Made by a program: the position numbers and the translations under genes. From Asterias rubens (lineage: Eukaryota > Echinodermata > Asteroidea > Forcipulatida > Asteriidae), in the NCBI RefSeq assembly GCF_902459465.1, contig NC_047067.1:20025680-20089679 (forward strand): 64,000 nucleotides of DNA, in the 5' to 3' direction. The notes beneath the pieces are model-generated. The model was not told where the DNA came from. It saw only the letters and a program-made list of their open reading frames with translations, and ran no database searches. This document shows positions 22,301 through 34,300 of the stretch, in pieces. The number at the start of each line of letters is the position of its first letter. The stretch's first letter is position 1.

Positions 22301-25300
22301 TATTTTAGCTTTCGTTTCTATTGGTAATCGCATTGAGGAATCTGTGATCCATAATGCGCCATATAAATGTATTTTATTATTATTATTTTATTAATTACAA
22401 TTTTAAAACTGCAAGCAAAAAAAAATTAAAAGTGCATTTTTTAATTTGTAATAAAATGTGCGGGCAATATGACGTTGCACTTGCAATACACTGTTTGAAG
22501 AATGAACTGCCTCGGAGCGGAAATGCCAGCCGCGTTAAATATTGACTAGTCGGTAAACATGGCCCTGCTTAATCTGATCAAACCGACATTACTGGGCCAT
22601 CAAGCGTTACACTGGTAACCGGTAAACAACGCACGATGATATTCTCGCAATTTGGCATAATGCCCAGTTAAATGCCCCACAACGAGGAATTCCATTTGGG
22701 GGCGATTGGAAATCTTAAACTGCCTTTGATCTGCTAATGCTCACTGGGGAAAATGAAAGGTGTTTTTAGTTAGATTATGGACGGGGGATGTGGGTGGGCT
22801 GGTGGTAATCATTAAGCATGATTGGAAAATTTAATGAGATTTAGAGCAGAAATTTATTATGTAGAAACAGTCTGTAAGAAAACTGTAAAAATGCTAGGTT
22901 AAATATTTAGCAGATTTGACACTTAAATTTAAACTTACACTTCAAATACCAGTAGATAATTATGTAAAGTCAAGAAAGGTATAGGTGTCATTTTAAGTAT
23001 TTCATGAAAACTCTGACAATGATAAAAAGATTTCAGGTATTGTCACTGTCAGAATTAAAGTGAAATCACAACAATATTTTCAAGTTCATTGGACACGCTA
23101 ACAATTTCATAATTAATTAATTTTTTTAATTGGGGTGTGCAACTATATAAGAATTTTTTTTTTTTAAACGATAATTACTCCAAAATTCTGAAAAGGTTAT
23201 ATCATAATATTTTTTTGCAGAAAATTTGTTTTAGATTTTTAGTTTTTACTCCGAAATTATTTATTCTGCATTTAGAAAAGAGTAATTTTAAAAGGTTGTA
23301 ATACAGAGTGGATATAAATATTTTTATGTTTACTGTTTGATATAAAACGGAACAAATGAACATCCGTCAACCATTTTATGTATTACAAGAAGATTTGTTC
23401 CTTTAAAACATCCATTTTCTGTGCAAACCACACAAGTCCACGAGTCCTGATCGCAAAAAAAGGCATTCGCTAAATCCAACCATTTAATTAATTAGTGTAA
23501 CTCACAAGGGACAAAAATGACCTTTCATTGAAATCACCCGCTTCCATTTTTGGATGTATCGTTGTTGACATTGATAACAACATCCCCCACTCATCTTGGT
23601 ATAAATGCGTACAATTCTTCTATATTGTAGTTTTGTCCCTCTGCGTGTTTCGACTCAAGGCCTTTGCTTGTCCAATCCCTCGGGTACAGTAATAACAAGC
23701 ACCCACCAGCCACCCCCCCCCCTGTTTGCCGTCATGTAAATATCATCCTGTTCTATTATCTTAACATCACAGTGACGTTTCTATAAATACCATCGACATT
23801 TCAGTTCAATTCTCACAGCGAATAAAGTCTGTTTTATATCATCTACACAGAATCTTAAAGCAGGGCTCAAATTGTACACCGGACCTCCGGCCTGACGCCA
23901 GTGATTTCAGTGTCGGGCCACTACACTCACGACAGGACAAGTTCAGTGGTCTTGAGTTTTTTTTTTCTTCAACTCAGCATCTTTGTATCAAGAGAATGAT
24001 GTTCAAATGTTGAGTTGAGTCTCACAAATATCTTTCAATCCTGCTGAGTATCACCCCAAAAAAGAGAAAAGATAAATAGCCTCTTTGTGTTTGTGCAAAT
24101 AGAACAGTTAAGATGATAAATAGTGTTCTCAGTTTGAATCTAGTGTCAATCTCATTTTGATTATGTTCTTGCAAGTAAAACCCCAATCCAGTTAAGATTC
24201 TCAGCTACATTGTGTACATGTACAGGTCCTGTGGTCTTGTGGAGTTTGCCCCCAAATTTGTGCCCTGCTTAATTAAAGCCCAGAGTCAAACCTACTAGTC
24301 AAATTTCTTGGTGTAAGTTGCGTCTTCAAAAAGTACTCTTCAGTGAGGTTTCTCAGAAGACCGGAGAATGCCCTCCGATGGTCTCTTTCGGATAAACTGC
24401 CAATTGGCACACTCCGAGTTATTTAAAGTGGATAAAAAACAGATCGCTTTGAAAAATGGACCGCTTGTACGGCTTTACTTGCAACCAAACAATTTATTTC
24501 TTAATGACATTCTTATCTCAGCATTGCATTTGCCCGAAGCAACGTCATCTCGATGATAACACAAAATATTCATAAACAAGATTAAAATTCCAAATGGCAG
24601 AGGAACTCATCTCAAATAATTTTCATGGCAACCACCCCTGAATGTTTGAACTGATAATACAACTCACACATTTACGGCTAGACAACCTACATCTGATAAC
24701 GGTACTTGACTTTCATTGTTGGATGCAGGAAGCTTGTGTGGTCACTCAATCTTATTATTGGATTGCATTATTGACGTGATTACAGAATTACTGGAGCAAG
24801 ATGATGGGAGAATTTAAAAACAGCTGAGGACTTTTGATCCCTTTTTCTTTTTCTTCCTTTTTTCTTCTCTTCTAAACATGGCTAGATAGTTCAGTTGGTA
24901 GAGTACAGGCATGTAAATCTGGAGGTGGGATGTTCAAATCCCACTCGAGACAATTTGTCCTTGCTCACCTAAATTTGATGTATGAGTACCAGTCAGTGTC
25001 CCTTGTGATTTATTACTTTTTAGGTAGTTGAACTACTTTGATTCAGTGGTTTCTTTCCCTGCCTCTTCACCTCTATGGATGCTGGTTCGAATGCCAACTC
25101 GGACCAGAGCCTTGCATGAGGATTGGGTTTTCAGTCCCTACCTAATTGTGCATGGTTTCCCCATTGGGGTTTTCCTCCCACCTCTAAAACTGAAAATTTC
25201 TTCTTGTTACTTATTCATCCTGTTATTGGCGCTAATTGTGCTGTTGGATGTGTAATCAGGCTTGAGGAAGACTCAGCAAGGGTCGAAACATCAGGCAATT

Positions 25301-28300
25301 AACTATTTTTTTTTTCATTTATAATATATTTCCTTTTGGTTGGTGAGCAAAAGGCAATTAGCTAATTCGATTTAAATCTCAAATAAATAAATAAAAAAAT
25401 AACAGCACAGGAAACATTTACCTCTACAGCGGTCCTAACATTTACCTTCAGAAAAATCAGGCGACAAAGCTTTTGTCAATTTCTTAGAGTGTATGTCCCG
25501 TAGCATCCCATTAACAATCTGTAAATCTCTTGGCAGACTCAAGGCAGAGTGAAATATTGAACCTTATCTAGCAAGCAAGGACATTCTTAACGTTGAGTAT
25601 TCAATTTCTTCTTGTGACGTGATACTCTAAAACAATCTTACTGCATTATGCCTAGCATCCTCATCTTTCAAACTTGTCAGAAGAAACACTACATGAGACA
25701 TTAACCAGTTCCCGAGCGAGTAAGGTCTTATACCCCACAGTTTACGCACCTTTGGTTTTTGGAACTATTGGATTGTTTTAATCCTATATAAACGTAGTGT
25801 ACACAATAAAACTAACATCTGAAAATTTAATCTCAAAGATCGTAACGTTTTTGAGATACAGTCAAAAGTCTAGAGCGGTTGTGTCCATGGATGCAGGAAG
25901 AACACTAGTAGCAATACACTAATGAGAAGCACTACTGACTGTTACACTTTTCAGATTCAAAGTTTCGGGCATAAAACTGACATCTTTTTACATTTGAAGT
26001 GAAATGTTTCCCAGAATGCTTTATACAATCGAAAGCTGCTGTAGGCTTCTAACCAAAAGTTTCTATTGCCATTGATTTTAAGAGAGATTACCAAATGTAC
26101 ACCTTCCCTTTAAACAGTCCCTAAGTAAGGTCTTAATATGTATACACACTCTCAAGTTTCATATTGTGACGTCATCTTCCTTAGCGGATAAGAGAATCAT
26201 GACGGCACAAGACACTGACTAGTAACACAATCTCAGATTACATCAATGAATTGAACATCATGAAATCCTCCTCATACGTGTACATGTACCAGCTTTACTC
26301 GATACTCTGTGTGGGGGCACATGTGCTGATTTTGCATGTGATCGTGACACGGAATGAGTATTTATTTCCCTTCATCTTCTCCATGAGCAATTTTCATTTT
26401 TATTGCCAATACTTTTAAGAGTGATTCCCAAACGTAATGGTTACCAGTCCCTGAGTAAGGTCTTAACATACACACTCTTAGGTGATCACACCGTGACGTC
26501 ATTCTCTTGGCATCTCTTACTCTACATACATGTAAGAGGAAAGTGACGGCACGAGACACTGACCGACGCATTCTCCGATTACATCAATGAATTGAACATC
26601 ACAAAATCCCACTCATACCAGCTTTACTCAATACTCTGCATGGGGGCATGCTGATATCCAACATGTGACCGTGATACAGAATGAATGAATATTTGTTTTC
26701 CTTCATCTTCCTTTCATAATTATTTCCTTCTCCGAGAGTAGTTTCGTTTTTATTATGATAAATTTCACTCTCGAATACATTTAACTACATACATACCCTT
26801 TGTTTCTATGAAACACTTATCTCTTCAAATACCACAAATAATCAAGATGAGTGAAAACAAAAAATGTTTTTCAAGTTTATCCTTAAATATAATTATGATA
26901 TTTCATGTAAACAAGCATGACTTTGCAGAGTGAAGTTAATTTATAGGGCAGAGGGATCTCTACTTACCCATCTTTCCGTAAGTGATAGCGGAAGAAGTCG
27001 TTGCCGACAAGTTTAATGGCTTTCTCTGGAGAGATCAACGTGACATTCACACCAAAACCTGCCGGGCGAAGAGACACAAAAGAGAAGAAAAAGATTTAAA
27101 GGGATGGTATACCTTTTGTAATTACTCCAAAAAATTAATGACCATAAAAACGGTTTACTTGGTAATACGAAGCACTGTAGCTTTTGATAATGTATAACAT
27201 TTCAAGCAACAATTTCCTTTCTAAGGAGTAGGGTTTAAGAGGATTCAAAAACATTTCAATATGAGAAATGTTCTGTATGAAATGGTTGTCAGATTGTGTT
27301 TTCCTATTACAGATTTTTGTTCCTGTGTACATCGTTTATTTCAGTGGACAAAATTGACTGTTTGTACTAGGCGTATAGCAACAATTCCCCAAGTGCATTC
27401 TCCATAAATATTAAAAGAACACTTCTGATTTCATTTTTTTGGGGTCTGATGATCATGTATAAATCTGACATTTAAGTTTTATAATAACAATCTTCAGAAC
27501 ATGTCAATTTGCATCAGTGATAAAGAACATTACTTGTGTTTTACGCACACACTGATGTGTGTTAAACACGGATGTGTGTTAAACACTGCATACTTGGTAC
27601 TCTCCCCGAGTCCTGCATTGAGGGGTATAATCAGAGTAAGAGTAAAACAAAAATAATAATAATGAAACCTGTCCTTTCATCATCTTGTTCAAATTCAACA
27701 CAATATTGTGGAGTGAATAATGCTGACATTTTCTTCTCTTAAAGTAAAAATCAATCAAAAATTCACAAACAAACAAAACAAATAAATAAAGATGTTGTAC
27801 ATGTAATTTAAAACTTGTTTTCGCTCAAACCCTATAGTAATTTTATAGCCTCTTGTTAGGGTATTTCTTTAGAAATTCAAATTGAGGGGAAAAGAGTACA
27901 ATTCAATCTCCTCTTCTTATTGACAACAGCACTGGTCTTAATTGCTTTTCAATCAAAAAAGGTAGATGAGAACAATTTACACTACTGACTCGCCTGCCGT
28001 CTTAAACCGGAGACGGACTTTATTAATAGGTGACGTGAATTTTAATGTCTTGAATTCCTATTTATACTACGGATTCATTATCTCGCCTCTAAGAAGGCAT
28101 AATTAATTAATTGTATTCATCTAGCTAAGGTACCTTGAGGCCCCGTGTACGCAATTAAGACCACTTCTGAAAAATGACGTAAGCACTGATGGGTACGTCA
28201 CGCAGTGCCCTTGTAGAGTATGTGCCCACACGGATTGGATCAATAAGTACATCTACGCTAGATTTGGTTACTGTGTATTTATGCAGTTTGACCGTGTACG

Positions 28301-31300
28301 TGTACACTTTACATCTACCCTTAAAGGCACTGGACACTATTGGTAATTACTCAAAATATTTGTTAGCATTAAAACTAACACGGTAACAAGCAATTGAGAG
28401 CTATTGCTAGTATAAAATATTGTGAGAAACGGCTCCCTCTGACATGTCTGAAGTACGTAGTTTTTGAGAAAGAGGTAATTTCTCACTCAATTAAAAGATT
28501 TCAGGCCTTTTTTCTTTAATTATTCTCTTGCAACTCCGATGACCAATTGAGTAAATCTTTTTTAGAGATTTGATTTTGTATGCATACATGTATGTTGGGG
28601 TGCACCAAGTGAGAATACTAGTCTTTGACAATTATCAAAGGTGCCCAGTGCCTTTAACAAGCAGCCAGACCCTTACACACATGGCTTAGTCAACATTTTT
28701 GCCATGTAACAAGACACTCTTGAATCGATCACACAGGGTCTCAAGAAAGTGACTGCATTTCGCGAAATGTTCCGATAATTTACTGATTGAGGCCCTTTTT
28801 TTTTGTAAAGTCAGAGCTGCCAACATTTTGATCTTGTAATCAGGGAGATTGTGTACAACAGTCAGAGAGATGTACTATTATTTGGTTAATGAACACCATG
28901 TGTTCATGAAATTGCTGTGTAAAATATTATTATTATTATTTTTGAAAACTTGTCTTGCTATATTCTTCTGTCGCGGAGTAGATTTTAACAAATTCGGGAG
29001 ACTTGTCTAATCAAGATGATATTTATAATTACTTCCAACATGATAGAAAATAAGTTTCCGTAATCAGGGAGATCGTCAAAATTGTTTATCAGAAGATGGA
29101 AAGATTGATTAAATTTCAGGGAACTTTCTGTAGAAGCAGCAGGGGGAGAGTTGGCAGAGCTCTGTTGAGTGTGCGCATTTTCTCTCCCATCAATTAGTAC
29201 AACCATTCCAACAAGAAGAAAGTAATGATTTTTTAAATCCTTTTCTTTAGAAAGCTACAGTCAAAAATCGCCAGGACAAGTACATACCACTTTATTCTTC
29301 AGAAAAAATCCCCACTGCGTGCTTCGAAATGTATTTTTGTAAAAGTTGGCAACATTGTTATTGCACAGCGCTAGACTCTCATGGGATTTATTTTCAATCT
29401 CGCAGTTCACAATCGCTCGAGTGAGACGTACTCAGAACTTCATCCCCCGCCATTCGAAGAAAACAAAAAAAGTCCGTCGACATCCTCCCCCGAGAGAGAT
29501 GCGCTAGTGCTGGTGACCTTTAACGGCCACGATAAACACTCTAAGGATGAGCACTGTCTGAATCGCATGCCTTGGGTAACCTATACCATCCCATTACTAG
29601 ATTATTGTTCAAAGCAAAGTACGGAGAAAACATGCCTAAGGGGGTGGGTGTTTAGAAGGGGGGGGATGGACACGGTCTGCAGTCTAGGTCACCGCCTCTG
29701 CTAAATGTTGCTCTTAAAATCAATAATAAAATATTGATTGCGTAATGTGACTCTATTATTACGATGGGCGGGCTAGCTACATGTTTTGCATTCCTGCACA
29801 GGGCATGTTCACCTACATTCATCTTTGTTTTTAAACATAAAGTGTACACTTCTGATAAAGGTTTGGGGCAAGTGGGAAGGGTCGGAGGGTGTGGGGGGGG
29901 GGGCAAAGTGTTAGGGGATGGGATGGGAGGGGGTAGGGAATCCAGCAGGGAAACAATTCTTTGCCAGGAAACTGAGACCAATCTCACCTTTATATAAACC
30001 TCTAATTCCATCTGCTTTTGCTGTCTTTATGAAACAATCAAATCTGGAAACAAAAGTAAAACAAATGTATGATAAGACTTGGACTAAATGGTAAGCTTTG
30101 TACATGTATCATGGGGCAGCTACATATCTTTTCAGCAGGAGAAACTACCAGAGAAAGTGGATAGAATTTGAATGATTTGCGCACCCCTCAACAAAGATTG
30201 ACAAATCAGGGAGACCCCCAACATAGGGCTAGATAAATCAGTTTGTGCAGCACCCCCATGATTCCAATTGTCATTGTTCACATCCTGCTCTGTTCAAACC
30301 CGAATCATTTAACCAACACCTACATGTAACACCGCAAACAATATGTTGGTGTCATCAGCATGGTATAGTTTCTATGTATTACACACACCACCCACCAACA
30401 TACACAGTATTTAATTGAGCATTAATATGCCATCAAGCGCGTCCCCAGGAAATGATTACTTCCGTTAACTTAGATTATCCTGTCCGGACTATAATAACAA
30501 TAAAGGACGATCTGCTGGCACCCTGCTTAGACGTCTTTAATTCCTGCCGATTTGCAAATCTGCGGGGGAGGTTTGCGCAACGACTGAGCGTCACAGACTT
30601 ATAAAGTATACGATCACCATGATTAAGTTTGAGTTTCATGGTAACGGACGGACGGAAATGTCGCACAAAAACCTTGGAATTAAACATTTGGCAAGCATCT
30701 TTCCGTTTGTGGTCAAAATTTAATTCAGGATTCAATTAATTTAAAACCTGTTTGGGTTTTAAGACATAGCTCTTTCAAGGTCAGACTCGTTATTTTGTAT
30801 ACATCTTTTATGTAATAAAAAACAAATAGAATGATGAAAAAGATGTATTTATCACACTACATTTGACAACAGATTTATTTGATTAACTTACAATGTAAAT
30901 TGTTTAAGAATGTCGTGCCATTTTTTATCCGCAAGCTTTGCTGCGGTTGCTCCTTATACATTAACCACAAATAGCAACTTCACTTCAGTTGGCCTTGAGC
31001 GTCCCAAAACTGATCACGGCAAACAATTCATAAAGTTTGTAAATCCGAAGCCAAAGATTTATGATTTATTATCATTGAATGTCACTCCAAATTGACTGTG
31101 AACAAATGGCAATCGGGGAGGTTGCAAGCAAGGAGACAAGCAAATATCGGATGATAAATAATCTCCAAAATAACCGAAAATTTTACTAGAATGTCGCAAG
31201 TGGGTGATGTAAGCTGGTATTTATTATTATTCCGAAGAATCTGAACAAGAAATTCGAGAAGCAAAATATTTTGCTGATCTTGGGTTTCACGATACGACTG

Positions 31301-34300
31301 TAACAAGATATCTGCTGTTTGTTTATCTTAAACCCAAATTTCCCCAACGGTTTCCAAAGAACTCTGAATTGGATAATGAAGCGATTGTAGATTGGGTTCA
31401 CAAAAAGATGCTAGCGATTGGATGAGGGTGGGGGTAGTGGATAGCAAATACCTAACAGGATATTTGCAGTGTCAGGGCTTTCCTGGCAGCTGGCACGTCA
31501 CCAATGAATTGATATACTTACAGGTTGTTGTACATCCGCCTACCATCGCTGACTTGTTGGTTCTGAAGTCGTGTTTTCACCAGGTCGATGGGGAAGATGC
31601 AGGTGACACCCGCAACTCCGGCCAGAGCACCATTTATACACTTAGCGGGGAGACTGGGTACCATACAAAATAAGGAGAAAAAAAATGGTTAACAAATTGC
31701 AGGCATCTTAATAAAAAAAAAGTATTAAACAAACCTGTGGCAGGTCCATGTACCAAAACTGTTGTTATACTTCAGAAAGTATGATACTTTTAATGTTTGG
31801 TGGGAACATTCTGGAAAAAAAGCACCAAAACAATTTTCTAAACAGTTCAGCCCTTTTTCGGATCAGTGGACTGCATGCGTATTTGCTTCCATAGTCCAGC
31901 TCCTACATGTTCAACCAATTTTGCAACTTCCGTTTTAATTATTTATTTAACACCCAACAACAAACATCAAAACAAAACAAGAAATAATCATTCGCATGAA
32001 AACAACAACAAATATTTTCAAACATGAATCCGCAGTGCTGAAAACTAAAAGTTCTAACATGAAGCTTGGGAAAAACAACAAAGAAACAAACCAAGGGGAA
32101 AAACTATGAACCGCTAAACCACATCCCTAAGAAATATTCATGCATGACAGAATGTTGGGATTAAAAACATTTTCTAAAACAAATGATCTCAAACATTACC
32201 CAATAAAAAGCAGGTGTTTGCCCTTAACATTTCTAGGGTGTGGCCAGCAGGAAACAACAACAAATCATAATTTACCAAAACTAAATAAGATTCAGCACAA
32301 CTGAAAACCAAGAACATGGAACTTGGGGGGAAAAAAAGGGAAAAACTATGAAATGCTTAAAAGCACCAACTCTGTGAAAAATAATCATGTTTGACAGAAA
32401 GGTGGAATTCAAAACATTTTCCAAAACAACTGATTTTAAAAAGTACCCAATACACACCATAGAGTAGGGGTTGTCTTTAAACTGAAGTTAGTTTTGTCAA
32501 CCCCCCCCCCCCCAAAAAAAAATCTTTATAACATTTCCCGAACCAATGTGATCTTTCTTCTAGAATTACGCCAGAATATAAAATTTTACTGAAGTTTCTG
32601 CCTGTATTACCAAGAATTGTTCATAGCTTAAAGGAAATAGTGCAATATTTTCAAACTACTTTGCTTGCCATCAATCTCAGTACGGAACTGTACCGTGAAA
32701 TGCAATTATGAAAACAGTGTGAAAGATATTCATCATTCCGCAATTACACCGCAACGTCATCAACTCTCTAGCGGTATGTGTGTACACACAGATAAGGTGT
32801 CTAATAACAATAATGCCCAAGGCGTGAATTATGATGTGTTTTGACATCTCGACCAAGTGTCTCACAGTAATTAGCACTTCACTATTTTTTATTGTCAACT
32901 AAGAGTACTTTTTACTGCTTTTCCTTTTTTATGGTCTTAGGGTTTGACCTGGAAGGATTTTTCTCAACTGTGTGGCATTCTGGACCCCAATTTATTGGAT
33001 GCTTTATTTATTTGCATTTCTTAGGCCTTATCAAAGTAATAAAAAAAGTCAAGTTCAACCCCAAAACCCCAATCCAAACATGAGAAACCGAGCACCAAGT
33101 ATGGATTTTATTCCACTTTACAGATGTTCCCCCACCCACACAACCGCCTCTGACAAATTTGTTATCTGATTCACAAATTTTTTGAAAAAAAAGGCCGTTG
33201 CCAGATGAGGAAATCAACTACACCCACTTAGAACGCGTCGGCAAATTCGGGCCGCACAATTCACAAGGTCGTCTCTCGCACATTTTGACAGTAACAATCG
33301 GTAGCGAAGCGAGCTCTACAACAAATTCAAATGACTCATAATATACACCTACTACTACCGTACTAAGAAACCATTGGCAAATCCGGCCGTACAATTTTCG
33401 TTGTTCTCTTGCACATTTTCACAGTATCAATCGGTAACGAAGCGAGCGCTACAACAGATTCAAGGGACTGCAAGCTGCAGGAAGTGGAAAATCAATGTTA
33501 AGTGCTCTGATAAGACGGTCCAGTGCCTCAGCTGCCCATTCTTTTGATTAATTGCATTTCAATGGGAGGGGTAAATGCAGAGAAAGCCTTGCTTTACACA
33601 CCACACTATAACCTTAAAAGTGCTATGCGTGTCGTAACACAATTCAAAACAACTTCAATCCAGCATCAAAACATTTTGTGTTTGTCTTGGTAAAATTGTA
33701 ATCAACTTTTGGCACAGGCTCTTTGTACAGTTACGGATCAACATTTTGTCCGGCGTGTATTTTCAACGGAATCTTATCAGATTACTCTCAACTGCCATCA
33801 ACAGAAATTATCAAAAAAAGGTTACAGACTGATAAAATTTGAGAATTAGATCAAATTTGAAAATTTTGACAATTCAAACCACTTTACACAACTCAGAAAA
33901 ATGATATCGCGCAGAGGCATGGAATTTCTTTTAGAATACCGCCATAAATAACGACATCTAAATCTGTATTTACCAGACAATTTTTACTCCATATAATATC
34001 AAAAGACATACTGGTACCCCTAACTCCAACTACCATGAATCGCAACTGTGATGAAATGTGCACAATCATGGTTTGGCTATAAATAGGCCAACTCTTGAAA
34101 TATTCTCCCCTCTCTCTCCACCACCCATCAATGTCTTAAAGCTGGCTCTTTTCGTTTGCACAGATTGAAGTCCCATCACAAACACAATCCCGTTGAGGCT
34201 GAATACTGATAGATTATAAATACTTAATGTTTCTGAGGGAGGGGGGATGCTTGATGACCTAGGCCTATTCTTAAAATGTAATCAGGCTATTTATAAATTG

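Noticed and set aside
29381-29704. 107-codon open frame in carrier intron 3
   Set aside because: No recognisable protein, no splice context on that strand, and GC-rich simple sequence nearby; likely chance.
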